Shown here piece after piece: positions 42,387 through 51,325 of a stretch of DNA of 64,000 nucleotides (position 1 is its first letter; the number at the start of each line of letters is the position of its first letter). A program made the position numbers and the translations under genes. The DNA is from Cyclobacteriaceae bacterium. GTDB lineage: Bacteria; Bacteroidota; Bacteroidia; Cytophagales; Cyclobacteriaceae. The notes below the pieces were generated by a model, which saw nothing but the letters and a program-made list of their open reading frames with translations, was not told where the DNA came from and searched no databases. The stretch lies in NCBI GenBank assembly GCA_019638235.1, contig JAHBUE010000003.1, positions 174,688 through 238,687 of the forward strand. The letters are read 5' to 3'.

Positions 42387-45300
42387 ATGAACAGAAGTAT
42401 TTTCCCCATATTGATCGGTTTGATGTTTAGCCTGGTTTCCGCGCAGCTTGTTGCACAAAACCAGGATTCAGTTTTTCAGGTACGCTATGATGCCGCATTA
42501 GAGAAATTAAATGCTGGCGCTTACCGCGATGCCGCAACACAACTCTCGCAACTTATTGGCAACGGGTATAAAAATCCTGAAGCATACATTAATCGTGGGT
42601 TGGCATATTATCAGTTAAAAGATTATGAAAAAGCCGTTGGCGATTTTAATCACGCTGAAAAGAGCGGATCGTCTTCCGCAAAAATTTATGAGTATCGCGG
42701 TAACGCACAATACTTTTTAAAGAATTGGCAAGGCGCCATAACCGATCTTGAAAAACTTCTTTCAGCAGGCCGGTCGGATGCAGAAATCATTCAGCGTATC
42801 GGCACGGCAAAATATTCCAGTAAAGATTTTAAAGGCACTGTTGAATCACTTACCCGTGTGGTAAGTCGTGGTGTGAAAGATAAGGACGTATTCAGTATGC
42901 TGGGGCTAAGCCATGCGCAGTTGAAAGATTGTACCGGAGCCGTGCAGGCATTGTCGGCTGCGGTATCTATGGGCGCAAGCGATAAGGAAGTTTTTACACA
43001 ATTAGGAAATTGCCAGTTTGCCACTAAAGATTATGCGGGCGCGGTTGAATCGTTGAGTCGTGCAATCGGGGCAGGTGTGGCTACGCAAGAAGTTTTTCTT
43101 AATCGCGGAAACGCATTTTTCTTACAACAGCAACACGACAATGCCGCAAAAGATTTTGAGAAAGCTATTTCGCTTGGCGTAAAAGATGCCGAAGTGTTTA
43201 AAAATCTTGGCGACATTCGTTTCACTAAAAATGATTTTGCCGGTGCAATAAAATACTACGATCAGTCTGTTGCACTTGCCGATAAAGATGCGATGGTGTT
43301 CAACAATCGCGGTAAAGCGAAACAAAACACCGGGGATGCAAAAGGCGCTGTTGCTGATTTCGATAAAGCGCTTCAGCTTAACCCAACCTATACGAAAGCA
43401 ATGTTCAACCGGGGCATGGCGCGTTTTGATGTTCAGGATTATTCCGGTTCGGTTGACGATATTGAAAAAGCAAAAAGTGCTGAAGGTGAGCCACAAGATG
43501 TTCAGCGCAGGCTGGGTATTTCAAAGTACCATCTTAATTTGTTTGATGCCGCGCGCGTTAACCTCGAAGCTGCCTTGAAAGCCGGTTCGAACGACCCCAA
43601 GGTGAAACTTTATGCCGGATACCTTCGCGTTGACAATAACGATTTTAAAGGTGCGATTGATTTACTCACCGCTGCCGAAATGGCCGGAGAGAAGGAAATC
43701 AAACTTTATGAAAAGCGTGGCATGGCATCTTACCAGTTAAAGGATTACAAAGCAGCCGTAGTTGATTTGAAAAAAGTAGCAGAGAAAGATGCCGACCTCG
43801 CTACGGTTGAAGCATTGGGTATAGCATATCTAAATGTAGAACAGGATAAAGAAGCCTTGCCCATGCTGGAAAAGGCGGCTGCATTGGGTAGCAAAAACAA
43901 AGACGTGTATTATCAGTTAGGTAATGCGCGTTTCAAACAAAATAATTTTGATGCGGCTATTGAATCGTATAACAAGGCTATTGACCTGGGCGCAAGCGAT
44001 GAAGTGATTTTTAATAATCGCGGCAAAGCCAAGTTGAACAAGAACCAGGCAAAAGAATCCATCGAAGATTTTTCGCGGGCATTGAGCATCCGGCAGGATT
44101 ATACACTGGCCTATAAAAACCGGGCACGGGCAAGATTCCAGGTTGAAGAGTTTCCGGGAGTTATTACCGACCTCGCTGTTGTGGTTGCGCGCAACCAGGC
44201 CGATGCCGAAGATTACGGGTTGTTGGGGATGTCGCGGTTTTATATGAAGAATTATAAAAACGCTGTTGAGGAACTCACAAAAGCCATCGAAGGCGGAAAC
44301 CAGCAGGTTAATGTGCTGAAAGTTCGCGGCAACGCATTCATGGAGTTGAAGGAGTATGAAAAAGCTATTCCTGATTTTACAGTTGCTATTGATAAAGGCG
44401 TTACCGATGCTTCGGTATTTGCCGGTAGGGGAACAGCAAAATACCTGACCGGTGATTTTACTGGCGCACTGCCCGACCTGGAGAAAGCGATACAGCAAGG
44501 CTTGAACGATGCCACACTATACCACATGCGTGGATACTGTAAATACGAATCGAAGAATTTTCCTGGAGCCGTCTCAGATTTTACACAAGCTATCGAGCGC
44601 GATGTTACCTTAGGCATAGCCTACTTTCATCGTGGTGATGCGCAGTATCGCGAAGGAAAATGGAGCCAGGCTATTCAGGATTATACGCAAGCTGTCACGT
44701 TAGGAGTAAAAGATCACACCCTGTACAACAATCGTGGCAAGGCTTATTTTGAACAGGAAAGTTTTACGGAAGCTATCGCTGATTTTTCGCAAGCCATTAA
44801 ACTTAACGCGCAATATGCAAAAGCTTTTGAAAACCGGGGGCTTACTTACTTTAAGATGGAGAAGTACGCGGACGCCTCAAAAGATTTACGCGCAGCAGAA
44901 AAACTTATTGAGAAACCCGGAGCAGATTTGTATAAACTTTTAGCCGACTCCTATTTTAATGCTAAGAATTATGTGGTGTCGCTTGAGTATTTCGACAAGC
45001 TGATTAAGGCCGGTTTTAATGATAAGGATGTATATTACCGCAGGGGCAGGGTATTAATGGAAACAGAAAGTTACCAGGCTGCGATTAAAGATTTTGATGC
45101 TGCACAAAAGGCAGGTGATAATTCGTTGCAACTGTTTTTAGATAAAGCAAAAGCTTATGTTATGTTAGACGATACCAAGTCGGCCATTACTGAACTTACC
45201 AACGCCATCAGTATCGACAAGAATAATACAGACGCTTATTTTAATCGTGCTTTGGTAAAAGAAGGCATTGGCGATTTTGAAGGCGCGGTGATTGACTATA

Positions 45301-45572
45301 ACCGGGTACTATCCATCAACCCGGAAGATGGGTTGGCGTATTACAATCGTGCAAATTGCAAGGCAGAGATGGACGACATCGGTGCCGGTATTTCCGACCT
45401 GGATGATGCTATTCGCGTTGAACCGAAAAATGCTTCATACTACAAATTGCGCGGTAATTTTTATTATCAGCTAAAGGAAACCGATAAAGCCTGTTTCGAT
45501 TGGCGTAAAGCCGTTGAATATGGCGACTCAAAAGCACGTTTTCAGATTGACCAGTATTGCAAGAAGAAGTAA
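42387..45572 (+). CDS. Exported TPR-repeat protein
   Basis: A 1061-residue protein with a signal peptide (1-23, ending VSAQLVAQ) and then TPR repeats from about residue 35 to the end, over 25 copies. The repeats have the usual pattern, for example AYINRGLAYYQLKDYEKAVGDF and VFNNRGKAKQNTGDAKGAVADF; many share GVKDKEVF-like spacer segments, so the array probably grew by internal duplication. It ends DWRKAVEYGDSKARFQIDQYCKKK. Likely a periplasmic scaffold or assembly platform; no enzyme domain is present. A -7-like TACTTTTG box ends 4 bases before the ATG, so the transcript may be almost leaderless. Confidence 0.85.
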   Translation: MNRSIFPILIGLMFSLVSAQLVAQNQDSVFQVRYDAALEKLNAGAYRDAATQLSQLIGNGYKNPEAYINRGLAYYQLKDYEKAVGDFNHAEKSGSSSAKIYEYRGNAQYFLKNWQGAITDLEKLLSAGRSDAEIIQRIGTAKYSSKDFKGTVESLTRVVSRGVKDKDVFSMLGLSHAQLKDCTGAVQALSAAVSMGASDKEVFTQLGNCQFATKDYAGAVESLSRAIGAGVATQEVFLNRGNAFFLQQQHDNAAKDFEKAISLGVKDAEVFKNLGDIRFTKNDFAGAIKYYDQSVALADKDAMVFNNRGKAKQNTGDAKGAVADFDKALQLNPTYTKAMFNRGMARFDVQDYSGSVDDIEKAKSAEGEPQDVQRRLGISKYHLNLFDAARVNLEAALKAGSNDPKVKLYAGYLRVDNNDFKGAIDLLTAAEMAGEKEIKLYEKRGMASYQLKDYKAAVVDLKKVAEKDADLATVEALGIAYLNVEQDKEALPMLEKAAALGSKNKDVYYQLGNARFKQNNFDAAIESYNKAIDLGASDEVIFNNRGKAKLNKNQAKESIEDFSRALSIRQDYTLAYKNRARARFQVEEFPGVITDLAVVVARNQADAEDYGLLGMSRFYMKNYKNAVEELTKAIEGGNQQVNVLKVRGNAFMELKEYEKAIPDFTVAIDKGVTDASVFAGRGTAKYLTGDFTGALPDLEKAIQQGLNDATLYHMRGYCKYESKNFPGAVSDFTQAIERDVTLGIAYFHRGDAQYREGKWSQAIQDYTQAVTLGVKDHTLYNNRGKAYFEQESFTEAIADFSQAIKLNAQYAKAFENRGLTYFKMEKYADASKDLRAAEKLIEKPGADLYKLLADSYFNAKNYVVSLEYFDKLIKAGFNDKDVYYRRGRVLMETESYQAAIKDFDAAQKAGDNSLQLFLDKAKAYVMLDDTKSAITELTNAISIDKNNTDAYFNRALVKEGIGDFEGAVIDYNRVLSINPEDGLAYYNRANCKAEMDDIGAGISDLDDAIRVEPKNASYYKLRGNFYYQLKETDKACFDWRKAVEYGDSKARFQIDQYCKKK

Positions 45573-45736
45573 CGGAAGAGAATCTCTAAAACTCCTTTTT
45601 CTCTTTTCGGTACAGGTTTATGACCTGGATCATAGTTGCTTTTCAATAAATCAACGCAAAACATACACGCAACTGATGCAATGGCAAAACCCTGCATCTA
45701 AAATGTTACCGGTTACGTTCTTTGTATAGATTAATT

Positions 45737-45745
45737 GAGGAGGAG
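45737..45745 (+). promoter_or_regulatory. Strong Shine-Dalgarno sequence of the nuclease gene
   Basis: GAGGAGGAG ends 2 bases before the ATG at 45748. Such perfect anti-anti-SD matches are rare in Bacteroidota, where ribosomes largely ignore the sequence, and none is seen before the other genes here. It suggests foreign origin or chance. Confidence 0.5.
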
Positions 45746-45747
45746 AT

Positions 45748-46227
45748 ATGAAAACATTGCTGACACTTCTGACATTGAGCGTTACGGTTTTTGTTGCTGA
45801 AGCCAATACCGTACGCGGCAAGGTAGTATCTGTTGTAGATGGCAACACGCTTGAAGTTGTTTCTACGGACAAGGAAACCTACCGTATTGTTCTTATGGGT
45901 ATTGACTGCCCTGAATTTGGTCAACCGTATGCTGATGAAGCCCGCAGGTTTTTAGAGCAAATCGTTTTACAAAAATCGGTTAATGTAAAACTAATGGGCA
46001 AAGACCGTTGGGGTAATTATCTTGGAGAAATTACTACCCGCGATATAAACGCAGAACTTGTAAAGCGTGGATTGGCCTGGTGCACCGAAAAAGATGCCAG
46101 CGAAGAACTGAAAAATCTCGAACAACGGGCGCGTAACCAGCGTGCAGGCCTTTGGCAGGAAGAAGAGCCTACCCCTCCGTGGGTGTACCGCAGGCAACAA
46201 ACCATGCTTGCCCCCAAAGGGCTGTAG
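45748..46227 (+). CDS. Secreted staphylococcal-nuclease-like (thermonuclease) protein
   Basis: A 159-residue SNase-domain protein with a signal peptide (1-19). Nuclease-site residues are present: Asp31 in VDGNTLEV, Arg46 region YRIVLMGIDCPE with D53 and E56, a DRWGNYLGEI loop near 96-105 and the final LAWCTEK helix region. It would cut DNA and RNA with Ca2+ outside the cytoplasm. The fold is complete apart from a slightly variable C-terminal tail (PPWVYRRQQTMLAPKGL). It is preceded by an unusually strong ribosome-binding site. Confidence 0.85.
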   Translation: MKTLLTLLTLSVTVFVAEANTVRGKVVSVVDGNTLEVVSTDKETYRIVLMGIDCPEFGQPYADEARRFLEQIVLQKSVNVKLMGKDRWGNYLGEITTRDINAELVKRGLAWCTEKDASEELKNLEQRARNQRAGLWQEEEPTPPWVYRRQQTMLAPKGL

Positions 46228-46315
46228 CCATTCAACAGGCAATTGTGTCGGTTAGTCGGCATCAATCAGGATAATTCACCTGTTGCACACAATTTTAATC
46301 CCGGCCAGCGGTTTA

Positions 46316-46324
46316 TATCTTTGT
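46316..46324 (+). promoter_or_regulatory. Candidate -7 box directly before the basic exported protein
   Basis: TATCTTTG (46316-46323, plus the following base) lies only 4 bases before the ATG at 46328, so transcription would begin at or near the start codon. No good -33 element is seen. It is a candidate for a leaderless transcript. Confidence 0.35.
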
Positions 46325-46327
46325 GTT

Positions 46328-46690
46328 ATGCGATTACTGATTTTTATATCGATTTGCTTGTTTGGCGTTAGTACACTGGGCGTTGCGCAGTCTTCCAAAA
46401 AGAAGAAAAAGGAAACCGGCACAACTCAACAGCCGAGTTCCGTTGACCCGTACTATCCCAAACAGAGTTACCAACCCAAAGAAAAAAAGGCGTCAGGTAA
46501 AGTAACCTACGATGCCCGCGATAAGTTTTATGACCGCATGGAGCAGGTAGCCAAGGCACATCGCAAAGCGGAAAAAGAACTTTCCAAGCCGCAATATTCA
46601 GACCCTACCTATTTCGGCCACAAACGCCCGCCCAAAAGGCGCCCGCCACATAAGATGAAGTATTGCAAAGAGTGTGGCATCAGGCATTGA
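46328..46690 (+). CDS. Small basic exported protein of unknown function
   Basis: 120 residues: a signal peptide (MRLLIFISICLFGVSTLGVAQ) and then a highly basic, disordered region (SSKKKKKETGTTQQ...), followed by KVTYDARDKFYDRMEQVAKAHRKAEKELSK and a C-terminal HKMKYCKECGIRH with a CxxC that could bind zinc or heme. I recognise no family. The ATG at 46328 is chosen because it begins the signal peptide; an upstream in-frame start at 46283 would add a hydrophilic stretch. Confidence 0.65.
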   Translation: MRLLIFISICLFGVSTLGVAQSSKKKKKETGTTQQPSSVDPYYPKQSYQPKEKKASGKVTYDARDKFYDRMEQVAKAHRKAEKELSKPQYSDPTYFGHKRPPKRRPPHKMKYCKECGIRH

Positions 46691-46774
46691 GTTCAAAGAT
46701 TCAAAGTTCAGGGCTTTAGGTTTCCGGTTGTTATTAAGTTTTGAAGACATTATGCTTCCGTGTAACTTCGTTGC

Positions 46775-47419
46775 ATGGAGTTATCAGCATACATCGAGCA
46801 CACCAATCTTTCACCCACACTTACTATTAAAGAAATAGACAACCTTGTTGCCGAAGCCCGGCAATATGGATTTCATGGAATTTGTGTTCCGCCCTTTTGG
46901 GTGAAACGCGCGCAACGTGAAATCGGTAACGACCCGGTTTCGTTAGTAACGGTTGCAGGCTTTCCGTTGGGCTACAACATGACGGAAACGAAATTGGACG
47001 AAATAAGGCGTGCAATCGATAACGGTGCAGATGAGATTGACGTAGTCTGGAACATCACATCATTCAAAACCGGCATACCCTGGACAAAAATTGAATTGGC
47101 GAAGTGCAGCAAGCTGTGCCACGATCACAACAAAATCATCAAGATTATCATTGAAACCGCCTATCTTTCCGATGATGAAATTGTTCAGGCGTGTAAACTC
47201 TGTGCCGATGCCGGAGCGGATTTTGTAAAAACCTCAACAGGCTTCGCTCCTTCAGGCGCAAAGGTTGAGCATATTGCCTTAATGCGAAGTGCTTTGCCTG
47301 CCGAAGTAAGCATAAAGGCTTCGGGCGGAATAAAAACGAAAGAGCAAGCGCTTCAACTGATTAAAGCAGGCGCTGATCGTTTGGGCACTTCATCGGGTGT
47401 AAGTATTGTAACAACGTAA
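46775..47419 (+). CDS. deoC: Deoxyribose-phosphate aldolase
   Basis: A 214-residue DERA that splits 2-deoxyribose 5-phosphate into glyceraldehyde 3-phosphate and acetaldehyde. The Schiff-base lysine is K152 in FVKTSTGF, the proton-relay lysine is K181 in SIKASGGIK, and E87/D89 in NGADEIDVV corresponds to the conserved Asp102 region. The usual N-terminal IEHTNLSPTLT starts the barrel. Length agrees with short DeoC forms. It ends 6 bases before the GapN-like gene, so its product glyceraldehyde 3-phosphate could be oxidised directly by that enzyme. Confidence 0.94.
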   Translation: MELSAYIEHTNLSPTLTIKEIDNLVAEARQYGFHGICVPPFWVKRAQREIGNDPVSLVTVAGFPLGYNMTETKLDEIRRAIDNGADEIDVVWNITSFKTGIPWTKIELAKCSKLCHDHNKIIKIIIETAYLSDDEIVQACKLCADAGADFVKTSTGFAPSGAKVEHIALMRSALPAEVSIKASGGIKTKEQALQLIKAGADRLGTSSGVSIVTT

Positions 47420-47425
47420 AAGATC

Positions 47426-49042
47426 ATGAGTAAAATTTTAGCTGATGTATTTCCGGAGGCAGTCGCTATACCGGAACAGTATCGTGTGTCGTACCAGGAG
47501 CAACGCGAATATTTAATTAACGGAGAATTGCGGCACTGGCCTGGCGCGCTGAATACGGTGCAAAGTCCGGTGTATGTAAAAGAAGGCGATGAGATTAAAC
47601 AACAGGTAATTGGCGCCACACCTCTACTTACCGCGCACGAAGCATTACATGCGTTGAACGCTGCCGTTGATGCCTACAACCTCGGTCATGGCCGTTGGCC
47701 CGCTATGTCAGTTGCAGAAAGGATTTCGCACATTGAAAAATTTCTTGAGCAAATGCGAGAGCAGCGTGATGCAGTGGTGAAATTATTGATGTGGGAGATC
47801 GGTAAAACACTGAAGGATTCCGAAAAAGAATTTGATCGCACGTGCGATTATATTGTGGATACAGTAAAGGCGTTGAAAGAACTGGATCGCAACTCTGCCA
47901 AACTCATAGAAGAGCAAGGCTTCATGGCGCAAATACGCAGAGTACCATTGGGTGTTGCCTTGTGTATGGGGCCGTTCAACTATCCGTTGAATGAAACGTT
48001 CAGCACGTTGATTCCGGCTTTGATAATGGGCAACACAGTAGTGTTCAAGCCGGCCAAGTATGGCGTGCTGTTAATCCGCCCGTTGTTAAAAGCGTTCCAG
48101 GAAAGTTTTCCTCCGGGCGTGATAAACATTATTTATGGCAAAGGTCGCGATACTGTTGGCGCGTTAATGGAAACCGGAAAGATTGATGTGTTTGCGTTTA
48201 TCGGTACCAACAAAGGCGCGAATGATTTAAAGAGGCTGCACCCAAAACCTCACCGGTTGAAATCCATTCTTGGCCTGGATGCAAAAAATCCTGCCCTTGT
48301 TTTACCCGATGCAGACTTGGATCAAACCGTTTCGGAATGTGTAACCGGTTCGCTTTCGTTTAACGGCCAGCGTTGCACTGCGCTGAAAATTCTTTTTGTT
48401 CATAAAAGCATCGTGAACGAATTTATTGAACGCTTTAATGCCGAAGTTGAAAAGCTCAAGCCCGGAATGCCGTGGGATAGTGGCGTACAATTGACCCCGT
48501 TGCCCGAACCGGGCAAGGCAGACTATTTGCGCGGTCTGGTGGAAGATGCAAAAGCGCACGGGGCAAAGATTATGAACCTGCATGGCGGAGAAATCCTTCA
48601 TTCATTTTTTTACCCGGCCGTGTTATACCCCGTAAATGCAAACATGAATGTGTATCGCGAAGAACAATTCGGGCCGGTTGTTCCCATTGTTCCGTTTGAA
48701 AAAGACGAAGAGGCCATTCAGTATGTGGTAAACTCAAACTTTGGGCAGCAGGTGAGTATCTTTGGCAACGACAGCAAAAAAATTGCGATGTATATCGATA
48801 TGTTCACCAACCAGGTTGGCCGTATAAATGTAAACACGCAATGTCAGCGCGGGCCGGATTCCTTTCCTTTCAACGGGCGAAAGGATTCGGCAGAAGGAAC
48901 ACTGTCGGTGGCAGATGCTCTTCGGGTATTCTCCATCCGCACATTGGTGGCTACCAAATCAACAGAAGCAAACAAGCAGATCATCAGCACCATTATCCGC
49001 AACCGCGAGTCGGTGTTTCTGAGTACAGACTATATCATGTAA
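47426..49042 (+). CDS. gapN: GapN-like NADP-dependent glyceraldehyde-3-phosphate dehydrogenase
   Basis: A 538-residue aldehyde dehydrogenase. GPFNYPLNETF (about 181-191), KPAKYG near 212 and the catalytic Cys in FNGQRCTALK near 318 place it with non-phosphorylating GAPDHs; DeoC upstream fits the substrate. However, the general-base Glu motif (LELGGK in the family) is replaced by LGLDAKNPALVLPDAD: the position of Glu is Gly. I read GLDAKNP as a variant seen in Bacteroidota members, so the mechanism may use another base. Symbol given by similarity; enzyme identity likely but not certain. Confidence 0.72.
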   Translation: MSKILADVFPEAVAIPEQYRVSYQEQREYLINGELRHWPGALNTVQSPVYVKEGDEIKQQVIGATPLLTAHEALHALNAAVDAYNLGHGRWPAMSVAERISHIEKFLEQMREQRDAVVKLLMWEIGKTLKDSEKEFDRTCDYIVDTVKALKELDRNSAKLIEEQGFMAQIRRVPLGVALCMGPFNYPLNETFSTLIPALIMGNTVVFKPAKYGVLLIRPLLKAFQESFPPGVINIIYGKGRDTVGALMETGKIDVFAFIGTNKGANDLKRLHPKPHRLKSILGLDAKNPALVLPDADLDQTVSECVTGSLSFNGQRCTALKILFVHKSIVNEFIERFNAEVEKLKPGMPWDSGVQLTPLPEPGKADYLRGLVEDAKAHGAKIMNLHGGEILHSFFYPAVLYPVNANMNVYREEQFGPVVPIVPFEKDEEAIQYVVNSNFGQQVSIFGNDSKKIAMYIDMFTNQVGRINVNTQCQRGPDSFPFNGRKDSAEGTLSVADALRVFSIRTLVATKSTEANKQIISTIIRNRESVFLSTDYIM

Positions 49043-49045
49043 CAG

Positions 49046-49318
49046 ATGAAACGTATCGCTATCCATGTAAACGGAAAAGTGCAGGGTGTTTTTTATCGTG
49101 CCTCTACGGTTGCAAAAGCACAACAGCTTGGCGTGAAGGGATTTGTTCGCAACGAACCGGACGGCAGTGTTTTTATTGAAGCCGAAGGCGATGAATATAC
49201 ATTAAATGAACTGATTGCCTGGTGTAACATAGGCCCGCCCAATGCCCGTGTTGATGAGGTTGCTGTTGAAGAATGCACAACGGTAAAGAACTTTACTGAT
49301 TTCCTGGTTTCGCGATAG
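49046..49318 (+). CDS. acyP: Acylphosphatase
   Basis: A 90-residue acylphosphatase (AcP fold, alpha/beta sandwich). The phosphate-binding loop GKVQGVFYRAS (10-20) includes Arg18, and the catalytic Asn36 is in VRNEPDGSV. It hydrolyses acyl phosphates such as 1,3-bisphosphoglycerate. It starts 4 bases after the GapN-like gene, and co-transcription with a glyceraldehyde-3-phosphate dehydrogenase is suggestive but the metabolic sense is unclear. Confidence 0.95.
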   Translation: MKRIAIHVNGKVQGVFYRASTVAKAQQLGVKGFVRNEPDGSVFIEAEGDEYTLNELIAWCNIGPPNARVDEVAVEECTTVKNFTDFLVSR

Positions 49319-49357
49319 GTTTGTGTAAGGTCTGTTATTTTATAATTTTCGCAGTGT

Positions 49358-50755
49358 ATGGATGTTCGTGTAAAATTTCTGGGTGCAGCCGAAAGCGTTA
49401 CCGGCTCACGCTATTTGATTGATGCCGGTGATTTCCGGTTTCTGTTTGATTGTGGATTATTTCAAGGTTTGAAAGATGTGCGCCTGCGCAACTGGGAAGA
49501 GTTTCCGGTTAACCCAGCAACTATTCAATGTGCAGTGCTCAGTCATGCACACATTGACCACATCGGGTATTTACCAAGGTTAGTCAAGGAAGGTTTTAAC
49601 GGCCCAATCTACTGCACACATCCTACGGCAGATTTGGCAGAACTTATGTTGCTTGACTCTGCAAAGTTGCAGGAAGAAGAGGCAGCGTTTGCGCAAAAGA
49701 AAGGCTACTCTAAACATGAAAACCCCAAGCCCTTATACACGGAAGAAGATGCCAAAGCAGTATTTCCATTACTGAAATCATACGGCTACAAAGAGCGTAT
49801 CCGTATCAGCGACAAGGTAGAAATCATGTATCACGATGCAGGGCATTTGTTAGGCTCTGCCATTACTGAAATATTTATTACAGGAGATTCTCAAAAAAAG
49901 AAACTTGTTTTTTCAGGCGACATTGGGCGCGAAACCAGCGCCATGTTGCACGCGCCAACTGCCATTACAGAAGCGGATGTATTGTTTGTGGAGTCAACTT
50001 ACGGTAACAAAGACAACCCGTATAACGACCCCTTAGACGATTTTGTAAAAATTGCGAATGAAACATTTGAGCGGGGCGGTGTGCTTCTCATTCCTGCATT
50101 TGCCGTTGGCAGAACGCAAAGTATTTTATATTACCTGCGCCAATTGATGAAGCAAGATAAAATTCCGGATGTGCCGGTTTATATAGACAGTCCAATGGCC
50201 GTTTCGGCTACATACCTGTTCTTCAAACACCCGGAGTTTCTGAAAGAAGGATTTGACCTTCGTGAATTTGTGCGCGAGGCCGAAACCAATATGCTGGTGT
50301 TTGTTCGTTCAAATGAACACTCGAAATCATTAAACGAAATAAAGAAGAACGCCATTATCATTTCTTCCAGCGGCATGTTAACCGGTGGCCGCATATTGCA
50401 TCACCTCTATCACCGGCTGCAACGCGAACAGGACACCGTGTTGTTAGCCGGCTTCCAGGCAGAAGGCACACGCGGAAGACGTTTGTTAGACGGGGAAAAG
50501 ACTATTAAAATTTTTGGTGAAGATGTTCCGGTGAAGTGCAAACTGGAATACATCAGTTCCATGAGCGGCCATGCCGATAAAGGTGAGCTATTCCGGTGGT
50601 TGAAGAATTTTAAAGATAGCCCGAAAATCACGTTCACCACGCATGGCGAAGGCGTTGACCTTTATGCTTATGCCAAAAATATTCGGGAGATGTTTGGATG
50701 GAACGTAACGGTGCCTAAGTACTTGGAAAGTTTTGAGGTGTTTCAGGGAATTTAA
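49358..50755 (+). CDS. Metallo-beta-lactamase / beta-CASP RNA-processing nuclease
   Basis: A 465-residue protein of the COG1236 (CPSF73/Ysh1-like) group. Zinc ligands: SHAHIDHIGYL (62-72) and HDAGHLLGSA near 165-174, GDIGRE near 190 and STYGNKD near 209; the beta-CASP insertion holds PAFAVGRTQ near 248 and SSGMLTGGRILHH near 337, then VSSMSGHADKGEL near 395. Such enzymes cut or trim RNA in the cytoplasm; bacterial members of this branch are uncharacterised. It converges on the next gene with a 1-base gap. Confidence 0.88.
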   Translation: MDVRVKFLGAAESVTGSRYLIDAGDFRFLFDCGLFQGLKDVRLRNWEEFPVNPATIQCAVLSHAHIDHIGYLPRLVKEGFNGPIYCTHPTADLAELMLLDSAKLQEEEAAFAQKKGYSKHENPKPLYTEEDAKAVFPLLKSYGYKERIRISDKVEIMYHDAGHLLGSAITEIFITGDSQKKKLVFSGDIGRETSAMLHAPTAITEADVLFVESTYGNKDNPYNDPLDDFVKIANETFERGGVLLIPAFAVGRTQSILYYLRQLMKQDKIPDVPVYIDSPMAVSATYLFFKHPEFLKEGFDLREFVREAETNMLVFVRSNEHSKSLNEIKKNAIIISSSGMLTGGRILHHLYHRLQREQDTVLLAGFQAEGTRGRRLLDGEKTIKIFGEDVPVKCKLEYISSMSGHADKGELFRWLKNFKDSPKITFTTHGEGVDLYAYAKNIREMFGWNVTVPKYLESFEVFQGI

Positions 50756-50756
50756 A

Positions 50757-51257
50757 TCACGCACTCTTAACAATCCCCTTTTGCGGATGGATTCGTACTT
50801 CAAAGAATTCTGATGCAAAGGTGGTAAGCCGGTTGCCTATAAACTGCGCTTCGGCTTCGTGCGGATAAAACACGGTAAGCTCAAGAATGCCCATGATGAA
50901 GTTTTTGCGCTGGCAAAAGCCACGCACCCATTTCTTAAACTCCTCCGTCCACTCGCTGCAATAGCGGTCGTAAGGTTCCTCGCCCGAAAAGATGAACTCT
51001 AACTGATTATCGTGATAATGCCTGAACCGGAAAATACCGGCCAGGGTAATGTAAAAATCGTGCAGTTTGCTGAAATCCTGGGTTTGGTGTTGCTGAATGC
51101 GGCTAATGGTTTCATCTACCAGGCCAAGCGGGTTGTGCTGCATCATGTACTGCACTTTCACATAGTCAACCAAATATTCAAGTAGAGAACTCTCCAGCGA
51201 CAGTTGTGCCTGTTCGAGAACGTAATTTTTATCAAGCGGAAAAAATTTGCGCACCAC
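50757..51257 (-). CDS. Conserved protein of unknown function
   Basis: A 166-residue soluble protein without a signal peptide or membrane segment: mixed helices at the start (NYVLEQAQLSLESSLLEYLVDYVK) and strands at the end (ILELTVFYPHEAEAQFIGNRLTTFASEFFEVRIHPQKG). I do not recognise a domain. The start would be GTG (51255-51257), a second GTG follows directly; no ATG lies nearby. It converges with the beta-CASP nuclease gene. It may be a Cytophagales-specific protein. Confidence 0.6.
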   Translation of the reverse strand: MVRKFFPLDKNYVLEQAQLSLESSLLEYLVDYVKVQYMMQHNPLGLVDETISRIQQHQTQDFSKLHDFYITLAGIFRFRHYHDNQLEFIFSGEEPYDRYCSEWTEEFKKWVRGFCQRKNFIMGILELTVFYPHEAEAQFIGNRLTTFASEFFEVRIHPQKGIVKSA

Positions 51258-51325
51258 GGGCGTAAAGGTTTCACAAAGATAGAAATTATTTTATTATGCA
51301 ACCGTAAAGGATAGAATCACCCGCC

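Noticed and set aside
45573..45736. FNR/CRP-like site ATGA...TCAT near 45628
   Set aside because: Only four matching bases per arm and no conserved TTGAT or TGTGA core; chance palindrome.
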